From NCBI GenBank assembly GCA_018376135.1, contig JAHABX010000011.1, positions 38,587 through 102,586 on the forward strand: 64,000 bases of DNA, in the 5' to 3' direction. Below the pieces are notes generated by a model, which had not been told where the DNA came from, made no database searches, and was given only the letters and a program-made list of their open reading frames with translations. Shown here in pieces: positions 42,579 through 51,961 of the stretch. A program made the translations under genes and the position numbers. Position 1 is the stretch's first letter. Every line of letters starts with the position of its first letter. Source of the stretch: Clostridiales bacterium. Lineage in GTDB: Bacteria; Bacillota; Clostridia; Lachnospirales; Lachnospiraceae.

Positions 42579-43946
42579 CTACTCGTTCCGAATTGCTGCC
42601 AGAGGACTTAACTTCATCGCACGCAGCGCAGGGAAGAATCCTGCTGCCATACCTACCAATACTGCAAAGACCAGTGAGATCAGCACCAGCCAGAGCGGAA
42701 TATAAGATATACCCGCATAATATCCCTCAGAGGCTCCTTTTACTACCGAATTGATAATCAGCGAGATCATTCCGCTCAGCATCAATCCGATCAGACCACC
42801 GAAGAATCCGATAAAACCAGCTTCCATCAGAAACATGGTACGGATATTCCGAAGATCGCATCCCAGCACCTTGATGATACCAATCTCCTTTGTACGTTCA
42901 TAGATGGACATCATCATCGTATTGGCAATACCGATTGCCGCAACAAACAGAGAGACTGCTCCGATGCCGCCCAGCACCATCTGGATCATTCCCATCTGGT
43001 TCTGTGTCTGCTCCATCCATTCTGCGTTGCTGTTCGCACCGTATCCCATATTCTGGATCGCCTGCTGAACTTCCTTCACATTTTCCATGCTGTCCACCCG
43101 GACATAAACCTCTTCATAGTAAAAATCCTTATACGGCTTTCCACTCTTTGTGGTCGGCTGTCCCGGAATCACCTTATTCTTAAATACCTTTTTCAGCTGT
43201 GTTTTCAGCGCTTCAATATCTGCAAACACACCCCAGCAGTTTTCCTTATACTCGTTAATCTCTCCTGCCATGATGCCGCTGGTTGGAATAATATATTTCT
43301 TGGGAGGCGCGGTCACCTGCCCGCTTCCTCCGCCCTGGGACTGATAATATGCCTCCGTATCAAAAATGACAAAGACCGGATCATTCATCAGATCCACATC
43401 CGGGACTTCCATTTTCTCCCAGTAGCCTTCATTGGTTTTGGAATTATAGAAGTTGGTCAGAACCTGATTGCCATAAAACAACTGCAGATTACTGTCTGCC
43501 GGAGGAAGAGAGCCCTCTCCCACTTCGATATTCATCTGCTGCATAGCCTCTACGGTCATTCCCCGAATCTGCAGCCACCCTTCATACACCCCCTGCTTCG
43601 CCATAACACTGATGTTCAGCACAGGTGATGCAAATTCCACATGGGGAATCGCGGCAATCTCCGCCACCACTGCATCGTCGATCCTTTGCGGTTCCTCGCT
43701 GCTTCCTTCGCCGGAGCCTATATCCACAGCGCCCCCGTTGAAATTATAATTATTTACATTGATGGTCGTCAGACCGCCATACTCCTCGATCTGCTCCAGC
43801 GAAGCTTTCCGAAGTCCCAGTCCCAGCGAGACCATGACAACGATCGATGCGGTTCCTATGATAACACCAAGAACGGTCAGGGCGGTACGAAGCTTCCGGC
43901 GCAGCAGATTCGAGCAGCTCATTCTGAGCAAATCAATAAATCTCAT
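42579..43946 (-). CDS. MacB/FtsX-type ABC permease
   Basis: 455 residues. One N-terminal helix (about 20-42, LRTALTVLGVIIGTASIVVMVSLGLGL), a large extracytoplasmic domain (about 45-330) and three C-terminal helices (about 335-360, 380-405 and 420-445) with SIYERTKEIGIIKVLGCDLRNI, the FtsX signature. Such permeases do mechanical work on outside substrates rather than classic import. Third gene of an operon with the ATPase and the CARDB-like protein (20 nt between). The cargo is not known. A Gly/Ser-rich patch near 75-85 (GSGEGSSEE) looks like a flexible loop. Confidence 0.93.
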   Translation of the reverse strand: MRFIDLLRMSCSNLLRRKLRTALTVLGVIIGTASIVVMVSLGLGLRKASLEQIEEYGGLTTINVNNYNFNGGAVDIGSGEGSSEEPQRIDDAVVAEIAAIPHVEFASPVLNISVMAKQGVYEGWLQIRGMTVEAMQQMNIEVGEGSLPPADSNLQLFYGNQVLTNFYNSKTNEGYWEKMEVPDVDLMNDPVFVIFDTEAYYQSQGGGSGQVTAPPKKYIIPTSGIMAGEINEYKENCWGVFADIEALKTQLKKVFKNKVIPGQPTTKSGKPYKDFYYEEVYVRVDSMENVKEVQQAIQNMGYGANSNAEWMEQTQNQMGMIQMVLGGIGAVSLFVAAIGIANTMMMSIYERTKEIGIIKVLGCDLRNIRTMFLMEAGFIGFFGGLIGLMLSGMISLIINSVVKGASEGYYAGISYIPLWLVLISLVFAVLVGMAAGFFPALRAMKLSPLAAIRNE

Positions 43947-43966
43947 GCGTTGCTCCTCTATCCTTT

Positions 43967-45727
43967 CTAATATGTGTCATCGTTGTTCAGATCGATAATG
44001 TCTTCTTCCAGACTCTTCTGTTCCTTCTTTTTCTTTCTCTTTGCAAGAATAATCGCTGCAATCACTGCGATGATCGCTGCAATGCCGACGCCTGCCGCAA
44101 TATATTTGCCCGGACCGCCTGGCTGCTCACCCTCACCCATCATCGGATCATTCATCATCGGGTCATCCATCATCGGATCGTTCATCATCGGCTCGGAAAC
44201 ATACAAAGAGATCTCCTTTTCAATCACCGTAGCTTCACCGGTCTCATCCTCATAGCTGATCAGCAGCTTCACCATGCCATCATCCATGGTGGGCGCCTGT
44301 CCCATTGCGTAGATGTCTACCGCTCCGGTGGCACCGGAATCAATATTTCCAACAAAGGCTTCTCCGCCGCTGAGCGAATCACTCTGGGTTTTCACCTGTA
44401 CATTATACAGCTTGGTCTTACCCATATTATAGATATTGAACATGATGTTGGATTCGCCTCCAACCTCAATGCTTGTCGGCATAACCTCCGGCTCGCTGAT
44501 ATCCACACGCGCCTCCTGCTTAACAGGGATCGATACGCTGGTCTTATTGGTATAGGCATTGACATGCTCATCCTCATAACTCATATTCACATCCACCGCA
44601 TAAGGCTTCTGGGTCAGATCTGCTTTCGCCTCCAGTTCGATCTGAATATCCTTTGTTCCATTCTTGCCGATCTTATCCACAAATATGGTGCTGGAGCCGG
44701 CAGTCGGAAGAAATGCTGCATATGTAGTATCTTCATCCTTGCCTTCCACAGCCGCTACGATCTCAAAGATCATGTTCGTCACACTGGTAGCCGTAGATGT
44801 ATTTTTCAGATGCAGGGTCAATACAAAACTCTCACCTGCATGTACCGTCTCCGGATTCGTCTCAAAACCGGTAACGATCACTCTCGGAACAGACGCCTTG
44901 CCGTCTGCACCCACTCCTGCGGTGCCGCTGAGCTGAATATAGGTATCCAGCGTCGTGCTCTGGCTTGTTCCGTCGGACGCACGATAACGTACATCGAAGG
45001 AAATCTTCTGATATCCGTTACCCACATCGCTTCTGGTCTTCAGATTCCAGGTCAGCTCTCTTCTGCGGTCCATATCAGATGCTCCCGTATCTGTTCCCGG
45101 CAGATCCTTGATCGTCTGGGAATAGTTGGAGCTGGTAATCTCAAAAGGCCATGCCGTTGTGTCAGTACTCAGAACCGGAGTTACTACCGCATCGGTCACC
45201 ATGGTCTTGCCCATGTTGACGACCGGGAGCACGATGCTCACCTCCTGTCCCGCATTGGCTACCGGAGTCACCCAGCTGCCGCCTACCATCAGAAAATGGT
45301 CTGCATTTACCGGAACCTCTTCCTCCTCGTCATCATCATCGTCATCTGCGGGAGGGTTCACAATTTTATCCATATCGGCTTTCGCCTTGGTCAGATAATC
45401 ATTCACTCCTGTTACAGTTGTCATGGCATTGATCTGCCCCATGGCTTTTGTAATTGCATCATTCAGCTGTGTAGCTTTCTTGCTTTCCGGATCGATCAGA
45501 CGCTGATAATCCTTCAAAGCTCCCATTGCATCATTCTTTGCATCGGTCAGCAGCTCTTCATCCGTCTTCTCCGGAGTCGTATCCGTCGTTTTATTATTAA
45601 CAGTATCCCCCGTCTGCGTTGTTGTCTTTACTGATGGATCTTCAGCTGATGTTGCAAACACCATCCCCGGCATCAGCATCGTCACGCACATTGCCGTCAC
45701 GATTCCTTTCACAATCCACTTTTTCAT
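43967..45727 (-). CDS. Secreted CARDB/COG1361-like surface protein with C-terminal anchor
   Basis: 586 residues. Signal peptide (1-26, ending MVFATSA), a Thr-rich stretch, helical region (about 60-115), acidic run of Asp and Glu (about 127-136), beta domains of CARDB/COG1361 type (about 145-500), an unusual Met-Asp-rich repeat (PMMND, about 515-530), a Pro/Gly linker, a membrane helix (GKYIAAGVGIAAIIAVIAAIILA) and a Lys-rich tail. It is therefore a membrane-anchored extracellular protein. The ATG overlaps the ATPase stop (ATGA) so it is coupled to the ABC genes; it probably collects or senses a ligand for that transporter. Confidence 0.85.
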   Translation of the reverse strand: MKKWIVKGIVTAMCVTMLMPGMVFATSAEDPSVKTTTQTGDTVNNKTTDTTPEKTDEELLTDAKNDAMGALKDYQRLIDPESKKATQLNDAITKAMGQINAMTTVTGVNDYLTKAKADMDKIVNPPADDDDDDEEEEVPVNADHFLMVGGSWVTPVANAGQEVSIVLPVVNMGKTMVTDAVVTPVLSTDTTAWPFEITSSNYSQTIKDLPGTDTGASDMDRRRELTWNLKTRSDVGNGYQKISFDVRYRASDGTSQSTTLDTYIQLSGTAGVGADGKASVPRVIVTGFETNPETVHAGESFVLTLHLKNTSTATSVTNMIFEIVAAVEGKDEDTTYAAFLPTAGSSTIFVDKIGKNGTKDIQIELEAKADLTQKPYAVDVNMSYEDEHVNAYTNKTSVSIPVKQEARVDISEPEVMPTSIEVGGESNIMFNIYNMGKTKLYNVQVKTQSDSLSGGEAFVGNIDSGATGAVDIYAMGQAPTMDDGMVKLLISYEDETGEATVIEKEISLYVSEPMMNDPMMDDPMMNDPMMGEGEQPGGPGKYIAAGVGIAAIIAVIAAIILAKRKKKKEQKSLEEDIIDLNNDDTY

Positions 45728-46446
45728 TCCTCATCCTCCTTATATTCACTGCGTTCTTCTATCTTCACAATTTTCCCATCTATAATATGGAAGATCCGGT
45801 CTGCAAACCCGGCAAGGTGATTATCATGCGTTACCATGACCAGCGTCTGATTCTGCTCCCGCACCACCTTACGCATCAGCTCCAGCACCTCCGCAGAGGT
45901 GTTGGAATCCAGATTACCGGTAGGCTCATCCGCAAAAATGATCTCCGGATCCAGTACAAGTGCCCGTGCCACGCCAACTCTTTGCTGCTGCCCGCCGGAC
46001 ATCTCATTGGGTCGGTGCTTCATATGCTTGGGAAGCCCTACCAGCTTCAGCATCTGCACCGCTTTTTCCTCCCGGGTCTTCTTGTCCACTCCCCGAAATG
46101 TAAGCGGAAGCGCCACATTTTCTATCGCATTCATCGTCCCCAGCAGATTAAAGGACTGGAAGATAAATCCCACCTTTTCCCTGCGGAACTTGACCAGCTG
46201 ATTCTCGTTCATAGTTTCCAGATGCTCACCGCCGATGATGACCTCTCCCTTTGTCGGCTTCTCCAGACCGGCAAGCATGTTCAGCATGGTCGATTTGCCT
46301 GAGCCGGACGTACCGACAATTGCACAAAACTCACCTTTATAAATGGTCATATCCACACCGTTCAGCGCACGTACCTTCTCATTGCCTACACGGAATATTT
46401 TATAGAGATCTTTTACCTGAATCACCGGTTCCCGTATATTCCCCAC
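45724..46446 (-). CDS. ABC transporter ATP-binding protein (MacB/LolD type)
   Basis: About 240 residues. Walker A GTSGSGKST, Q-loop FQSFN, signature MSGGQQQRVGVARALV, Walker B IIFADEPTGNLDS and H-loop MVTHD. I place the start at the GTG at 46444-46446, since a strong AGGAGGGG site lies 4 nt upstream; an ATG 30 nt earlier has no such site. It is the first gene of the operon and energises the FtsX-like permease. Substrate unknown; the family often handles lipoproteins, peptides or antimicrobials. Confidence 0.93.
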   Translation of the reverse strand: MGNIREPVIQVKDLYKIFRVGNEKVRALNGVDMTIYKGEFCAIVGTSGSGKSTMLNMLAGLEKPTKGEVIIGGEHLETMNENQLVKFRREKVGFIFQSFNLLGTMNAIENVALPLTFRGVDKKTREEKAVQMLKLVGLPKHMKHRPNEMSGGQQQRVGVARALVLDPEIIFADEPTGNLDSNTSAEVLELMRKVVREQNQTLVMVTHDNHLAGFADRIFHIIDGKIVKIEERSEYKEDEE

Positions 46447-46523
46447 AGAACCCCTCCTTGTTTCCATACTTATCATTTCTGTTCATAACCGAATTATTCA
46501 TATGATCCTGAACAGTCATAATT

Positions 46524-46571
46524 AGTATAACATAAAACCCGCAGAAAAACCTCTTAATTAATCTTAAGATT
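46524..46571 (-). promoter_or_regulatory. Promoter and palindrome upstream of the ABC operon
   Basis: Leftward extended -10 TGTTATACT (hexamer complement of 46524-46529). A perfect 12-bp palindrome, AATCTTAAGATT (46560-46571), lies about 35 nt farther upstream, suggesting a regulator site. No -35 match at 17 nt. Confidence 0.5.
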
Positions 46572-46580
46572 GAATATAAC

Positions 46581-46628
46581 AAAAAAGGAAGCAGTTATCC
46601 TCTCAGCTCATGTTTGGATAACTACTTC
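46581..46628 (-). terminator. Terminator of the aspS operon
   Basis: Stem of 13 bp with one wobble (GAAGYAGTTATCC with GGATAACTRCTTC), 15-nt loop, followed leftward by seven T. It ends the long housekeeping operon. Confidence 0.9.
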
Positions 46629-46732
46629 TGAATAAACGGCGGAAACCATCATTGATGTTTTCCTGTTGCCAATATTATGGCATATGCCCTCAGAAATGTA
46701 AATGGACATATGCTATTTATTTTATTTGATAA

Positions 46733-48532
46733 CTATTCAGCGTCCTCTTCCGTCTCTGTAATGGCGATTCCCAGCTCCTCCAGCTGTACCGGGTCTACCA
46801 CGTCCGGTGCATTGGTCATGAGATCGGACGCATCCTTCACCTTCGGGAATGCGATCACCTCACGGATGCTGTCTGCTCCTGTCATAAGCATCATCAGACG
46901 GTCGAAGCCGTATGCCAGTCCCGCATGAGGCGGAACTCCGTATTTGAATGCATCCAGCAGGAAACCGAAACGCTCCTGTGCCTGCTCTTTGGTAAATCCA
47001 AGCACCTCAAACATCTTCTCCTGAATATCGCCCTGATGGATACGAACAGAACCGCCGCCCAGCTCCGTACCATTCAGTACAATATCATATGCCTTTGCAC
47101 GGACTGCACCCGGATCGCTGTCAATCTTATCCCAGTCCTCCTCCATCGGCATGGTAAACGGATGATGCATGGCAGTAAAACGATTCTGCTCCTCAGACCA
47201 CTCCAGAAGCGGGAACTCTGTTACCCACAGGAAATTGAACTGATCCTTTTTCAAAAGATCCAGACTGCGGGCAATCTCCAGACGGAGGTTGCCAAGCACA
47301 TCCCATACTACTTTATTCTTATCTGCCGCAAACAGCAGTAAATCCCCAGGCTTTCCGTCCATGGCAGCAACCAGAGCGCTCAGCTGCTCTTCTGTCATGA
47401 ATTTTGCAAAGGAGGATTTATAGGTACCGTCCTCGTTGATGGACAGATAGGCAAGTCCCTTTGCTCCGAAACCTTTTGCAAACTCCACCAGCGCGTCGAT
47501 CTTCTTTCTCGGCATGCCGCCCTGTCCCTGGGCATTGATGCCACGGACACTTCCGCCGTTCTCCAGCGCTCCGGTAAAGACACCAAAACCACAGTCCTTC
47601 ACGATCTCTGATACATTTTTCAGTTCCATGCCGAAACGGGTATCCGGCTTGTCGGAACCATAGCGATCCATTGCATCCTGCCAGGTCATTCTCTGGATTG
47701 GAAGCTGCACGTCCACACCGATGGCATCCTTGAATACCTTCTTCAACAGCTTCTCATTGACTGCGATCACGTCATCCACATCCACAAAGGACATCTCCAT
47801 ATCGATCTGGGTAAATTCCGGCTGGCGGTCTGCGCGCAGGTCCTCGTCACGGAAGCACTTGGCAATCTGGAAATAACGATCATAACCGGAGCACATCAGA
47901 AGCTGCTTAAATAACTGCGGTGACTGGGGCAGTGCATAGAACTTTCCCTGATGAACACGGCTGGGAACCAGATAATCGCGGGCTCCCTCCGGCGTACTCT
48001 TAATGAGGATCGGTGTCTCGATCTCCAGGAATCCCTCCTCCGCAAGGATCGCGCGCACTTTGGTCGCCACCTGGCTTCTCAGCATCAGCTTATTCTGAAT
48101 ATCCGGTCTTCTAAGATCCAGATAACGATATTTCAGACGAATCTCTTCCTTTGTCTTAGAATCCGCTTCCACAGGGAACGGCGGAGTCTGCGCCTCAGAT
48201 AATACAGTCAGTGCACTTACCCGAACCTCAATATCTCCTGTGGCAAGATTTTCATTCACAGCACCGGAACGTGCTTCTACCTTACCAACTGCTGCGATCA
48301 CGAACTCGCTTCTTAATCTCTCTGCCTTTGCAAAGCTCTCTGCTCCGCAGTCAGACTCCTCGAAGATCAGCTGAAGAAGACCGGAACGGTCTCTCAGGTC
48401 CACAAAGATAATACCGCCTTTATTTCTGCTCTTCTGCACCCAGCCCATCACGGTGACGGTCTCGCCGATATTCGCCGTTCCAAGCTCGGTACATCTGTGG
48501 GTTCTGTGCAACCCTTTCATTGATTCTGCCAT
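46733..48532 (-). CDS. aspS: Aspartate--tRNA ligase, bacterial type
   Basis: Charges tRNA-Asp. 599 residues with an OB-fold anticodon domain (about 1-120), the class IIb catalytic core and the GAD insertion (about 290-420) that marks bacterial-type enzymes. Motifs: motif 2 FRDEDLRADRQPEFTQID; motif 3 GLAYGFDRLMML. Follows hisS by 24 nt, and the operon terminator lies downstream. Whether it is discriminating or also charges tRNA-Asn cannot be told here. Confidence 0.98.
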   Translation of the reverse strand: MAESMKGLHRTHRCTELGTANIGETVTVMGWVQKSRNKGGIIFVDLRDRSGLLQLIFEESDCGAESFAKAERLRSEFVIAAVGKVEARSGAVNENLATGDIEVRVSALTVLSEAQTPPFPVEADSKTKEEIRLKYRYLDLRRPDIQNKLMLRSQVATKVRAILAEEGFLEIETPILIKSTPEGARDYLVPSRVHQGKFYALPQSPQLFKQLLMCSGYDRYFQIAKCFRDEDLRADRQPEFTQIDMEMSFVDVDDVIAVNEKLLKKVFKDAIGVDVQLPIQRMTWQDAMDRYGSDKPDTRFGMELKNVSEIVKDCGFGVFTGALENGGSVRGINAQGQGGMPRKKIDALVEFAKGFGAKGLAYLSINEDGTYKSSFAKFMTEEQLSALVAAMDGKPGDLLLFAADKNKVVWDVLGNLRLEIARSLDLLKKDQFNFLWVTEFPLLEWSEEQNRFTAMHHPFTMPMEEDWDKIDSDPGAVRAKAYDIVLNGTELGGGSVRIHQGDIQEKMFEVLGFTKEQAQERFGFLLDAFKYGVPPHAGLAYGFDRLMMLMTGADSIREVIAFPKVKDASDLMTNAPDVVDPVQLEELGIAITETEEDAE

Positions 48533-48556
48533 ATGTTTATCCCTCTTTATCTACTC

Positions 48557-49807
48557 TTATTTCCGGAAAAATTCCCTGAACTCTGTATAGCCTTCCTTTG
48601 CAAGCTGTTCCTTCTGGAACTTCTTATTCTTGTTCATCAGAGATACCAGCACCTGTGTGCCTGCCTCCCGCTCTGCCTTTGCCTCCCGGAGCACCTCGCA
48701 CAGCTTCTCTGCCGGCATATTCTTCTCGATCAGGAACGCTTTCTTATTCGAAGCTCCCGGTATCTCAAAGCCCTGCTCCATAAGAATCGTGATAATGCGC
48801 TCAAATCCAATGGAGAAGCCGCATGCCGGAGTGTCATTGCCGGTAAACTTACCGATCATCTTATCATAGCGCCCTCCGCCCGCAACGGAGCTTCCGAATT
48901 CCGCCATCTCAATCTCGAAGATGGTTCCGGTATAATAAGACATACCGCGCACCAGAGTCGGGTCAAACACCAGATCAAACTGGGATGCGGCAGTTGCCTC
49001 CACGCTGGTCTTTATCGTTCTCAGATTCTCAATCACGCCATCCTCCAGAACACCGGACAGCTTCTCCTCCAGATATGCAAGTGCATCCTGAGACGCCTCC
49101 ATCTCGTGGAACATGGCAACATATTTGTCCACAGACTCCTGAGCAAATCCTGCCTCTGCCAGCTCTGCCTTCACTCCGTCCCAGCCGATCTTGTCCATCT
49201 TGTCAAGAATGATGAACACCAGATCAAACTGATCCTCCGGAAATCCGCTGTGTACTGCCATTGCCTTCAGGATGCGGCGCTCATTGATGCGCACCTTGAA
49301 GCCCTTGAAATTCAGCTTTCCAAGCAGTGTAGTCGTTGCAAGGATCAGCTCGATCTCAGCCAGACAGCTTGCCTCGCCAAGAATATCAATATCGCACTGA
49401 ACAAACTGACGGAAACGCCCTCTCTGAGGACGGTCTGCTCTCCATACGCTTCCGATCTGCAGCGCCTTAAAAGGTGCAGGCAGACTGTTGGCATTATTGG
49501 AATAAAATCTGGACAATGGAACAGTCAGGTCATAGCGCAGTCCGCTGTCCGTCAGATCTGCTTCCGTCTGGGCAGTCTCCAGATTCAGCTTCTCACCGCG
49601 CTTCATAATCTTGAAAATCAGCTTCTCATTGTCTCCGCCCTGCTTGCTGCACAGGTTCTCGACGTGCTCCACACAGGGAGTCTCAATCGGTGAAAATCCA
49701 AAGCTTTTATAAGTCTCCTTGATCAGTCCGGTCACATAATCCCGCACCTGCATCTCTGCCGGCAGGATATCCTTCATACCGGTTACCGGCTTTTTCTTTA
49801 ATGCCAT
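48557..49807 (-). CDS. hisS: Histidine--tRNA ligase
   Basis: Charges tRNA-His. 416 residues. Class II motif 1 region EHVENLCSKQGGDNEKLIFK, motif 2 LRYDLTVPLSRFY and WRADRPQRGRFRQFVQCDID, HisRS-specific LVRGMSYYTGTIFE, and motif 3 GFSIGFERII. The C-terminal anticodon domain is normal. It begins 12 nt after hemZ, too close for a T-box leader, so regulation is from the upstream operon promoter. Confidence 0.98.
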   Translation of the reverse strand: MALKKKPVTGMKDILPAEMQVRDYVTGLIKETYKSFGFSPIETPCVEHVENLCSKQGGDNEKLIFKIMKRGEKLNLETAQTEADLTDSGLRYDLTVPLSRFYSNNANSLPAPFKALQIGSVWRADRPQRGRFRQFVQCDIDILGEASCLAEIELILATTTLLGKLNFKGFKVRINERRILKAMAVHSGFPEDQFDLVFIILDKMDKIGWDGVKAELAEAGFAQESVDKYVAMFHEMEASQDALAYLEEKLSGVLEDGVIENLRTIKTSVEATAASQFDLVFDPTLVRGMSYYTGTIFEIEMAEFGSSVAGGGRYDKMIGKFTGNDTPACGFSIGFERIITILMEQGFEIPGASNKKAFLIEKNMPAEKLCEVLREAKAEREAGTQVLVSLMNKNKKFQKEQLAKEGYTEFREFFRK

Positions 49808-49819
49808 ACATTTCCCTCT

Positions 49820-51280
49820 CTATCCTAAATGTTTTTCAAAAAATGTCTCTTTTCTCTCTATCATCTCATCAATACGCTCAATATACTGACTCACATCCTT
49901 GACATTTTCCACGCGTTCAATCCTCACGCCGTCCGGGTAGACATACTTGGTTGTCGCCCCTGCTCCTGCCGCCAGGATCGTCTGCTTTTCTTCCATAATA
50001 AGTATATTGTAAATTCCGGCTTTGTCAACCTTTGCATAACCCACATTTTCAAAATTTCCCGCCATATTTTTCTGACGGTACAGATAATAGGGGGACAGCC
50101 CCATATCCGCACAGTATCTGGCTGTCATATCCATGATCTGCATATTATTCTCCAGCCCCATCTCCTCATATTTTTCCCTGAAGAGATTCAGGCGGGCTGC
50201 CCTCTTGATGGCAAGGGAATGGACGGTCACACTGTCCGGCTCCATCTTCTGAAGCTCCTGCATGGTATGCTCCACATCCCCATAGTCCTCACCGGGAAGA
50301 CCAATGATCAGATCCATATTGATATGTGTGAATCCCATCTCTCTCGCCAGTGCGAAGGCTTCCTTTGTCTGCTCCACCGTATGATGCCGGCCGATGATTC
50401 GGAGCGTCTCGTCCTTCATGGTCTGGGGATTGATGGAAATACGGTCGATTCCGTGATCCAGAAGTACCTGAAGCTTCTCTCTGGTGATACTGTCGGGACG
50501 TCCCGCTTCCACGGTAAATTCCTGCAGATGCTCTGCATCAAAGCTCTGCTGGATCTTCGTCAGAAGCCGGTCCATGCGCGCCGGACTTAAGGTGGTGGGA
50601 GTCCCTCCTCCGATATAGACCGTATTCAGCTTCTTATGACGGAATTTTGCCGACAGATAATCCAGCTCCTTGCAAAGCGCATCCAGATACTCATCCATGC
50701 GTTTCTCCCACATGGACAGAGGATAGGATGTGAAGGAGCAGTACAGACAGGTACTGGGGCAAAATGGAATGCCAACGTACAGGCTGTAGCCATCCTTGTA
50801 GTCGATATCTCTCAGTACATATTTTTCCCGGTTGGCGATCATAACGCTGAGCGCCGCCTTCTCCCTGCTTGCCAGATAGGTATCCCGCATATACTCTGCG
50901 ATCTCCACATTGCTTTTTCCCTCTTCCAGCATCTGCATGGCGATCTTGGTTGGTCGGATCCCGGTCAGGGTTCCCCATGGAAGAGACTGCCCGGTGTATT
51001 CCTTCAGGATGCCGTAGATCAGCCGTTTCAGATGATTCTTCGTCTCCTTCCGGTCCCCATAATCAATCAGGGAGCAGCCCTCCCCCACGATCTCTCTTCT
51101 TTGCTGCAGTTCTGCCCGCACTTCCTCATCCGTAAAGTGTACGGACATTCGAAGCGCTGTATCCCCCTCCGAATATGCCTCCTGCACATGGACTGCCACA
51201 TCCTCCCCTGGAAAAAATGCTTTTACCAGAGAATGGATATCATATTCAAAGCTGGGTCTGTTTACAATTACTTCTATCAT
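49820..51280 (-). CDS. hemZ: Radical SAM protein HemZ (oxygen-independent coproporphyrinogen dehydrogenase family)
   Basis: 486 residues. A 150-residue N-terminal region unique to HemZ is followed by the radical SAM core with CPSTCLYCSFTSYPL (CxxxCxxC), YIGGGTPTTLS, EFTVEAGRPD, ISINPQTM and NMDLIIGLPGED. HemZ was named for anaerobic heme synthesis in Bacillus, but many Clostridia with HemZ lack full heme pathways, and no other hem genes are here, so heme synthesis should not be assumed. Lies between the MBL hydrolase (27 nt) and hisS. Confidence 0.95.
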   Translation of the reverse strand: MIEVIVNRPSFEYDIHSLVKAFFPGEDVAVHVQEAYSEGDTALRMSVHFTDEEVRAELQQRREIVGEGCSLIDYGDRKETKNHLKRLIYGILKEYTGQSLPWGTLTGIRPTKIAMQMLEEGKSNVEIAEYMRDTYLASREKAALSVMIANREKYVLRDIDYKDGYSLYVGIPFCPSTCLYCSFTSYPLSMWEKRMDEYLDALCKELDYLSAKFRHKKLNTVYIGGGTPTTLSPARMDRLLTKIQQSFDAEHLQEFTVEAGRPDSITREKLQVLLDHGIDRISINPQTMKDETLRIIGRHHTVEQTKEAFALAREMGFTHINMDLIIGLPGEDYGDVEHTMQELQKMEPDSVTVHSLAIKRAARLNLFREKYEEMGLENNMQIMDMTARYCADMGLSPYYLYRQKNMAGNFENVGYAKVDKAGIYNILIMEEKQTILAAGAGATTKYVYPDGVRIERVENVKDVSQYIERIDEMIERKETFFEKHLG

Positions 51281-51307
51281 CTGTCTTCCTTCTCATCCTC
51301 CCCTGTA

Positions 51308-51940
51308 TCATACAAAGGGATTATACTGCTTCTCATATTCTATGGAGGTCTCCTCCCCGTGTCCCGGATAAACTCTCGTCTCGTCCGGCAAAAGGAACAG
51401 CTTCTCCTTTACGGAGCGCACCAGCTCCGACATGCTTCCACCCGGGAAATCACTTCGTCCCACAGATGCCTGGAACAGGGTATCTCCCGAAAAGACACAG
51501 CCTGCCTCCTGACAATAATAAGAACATCCGCCTGGTGTATGACCCGGTGTATGGATCACCTGCAGACGGATCCCCGCCAGAAAGAGCTCCTGTCCGTCCG
51601 TCAAAAACTCATCTGCGGCCACTGTAATAACTCTGCGGCTGATGAATACCGACAGATTCCTTTTTCCGTCCAGAAGTGTATCCTCTTCCTCCAAAAGGGC
51701 ATAAATGGGAGCGCCGCAGAGGCTCCGAAGAGACTCTGCACCGCTCATATGATCCGCATGTCCGTGGGTCAGAAGGATCCCTTCTACCTTCCAGCCCTTC
51801 TTCTCTGTATAAGAAAAGATCCGTTCCGCCTCGTCTCCCGGATCGAAGACGAGGACTTCCTTTGTATCTTCATTGACCAGGAACCAGCAGTTCACCGCCA
51901 GATTCCCTACGGTCAGATATGTGATGCTTAACTTTGCCAT
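51308..51940 (-). CDS. Metallo-beta-lactamase-fold hydrolase (glyoxalase II-like)
   Basis: 210 residues. Zinc motif THGHADHMSG (HxHxDH), VIHTPGHTPGGCSYY, FSGDTLFQASVGRSDFPGGS and PGHGEETSIEYEKQYNPFV are all typical of the YqgX/GloB-like family. It lacks the long C-terminal glutathione-binding part of true glyoxalase II, so it probably acts on another thioester. Co-transcribed with relA (21 nt upstream) and hemZ, an arrangement common in Clostridia. Confidence 0.92.
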   Translation of the reverse strand: MAKLSITYLTVGNLAVNCWFLVNEDTKEVLVFDPGDEAERIFSYTEKKGWKVEGILLTHGHADHMSGAESLRSLCGAPIYALLEEEDTLLDGKRNLSVFISRRVITVAADEFLTDGQELFLAGIRLQVIHTPGHTPGGCSYYCQEAGCVFSGDTLFQASVGRSDFPGGSMSELVRSVKEKLFLLPDETRVYPGHGEETSIEYEKQYNPFV

Positions 51941-51961
51941 AGATACCTCCTGTATGTCTAT

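Noticed and set aside
48533..49819. T-box leaders before hisS and aspS
   Set aside because: The gaps are 12 and 24 nt, far too short for a T-box; the genes are internal to an operon.
49820..51280. Evidence for a complete heme pathway
   Set aside because: HemZ alone does not imply heme synthesis; no other hem genes are in the window.
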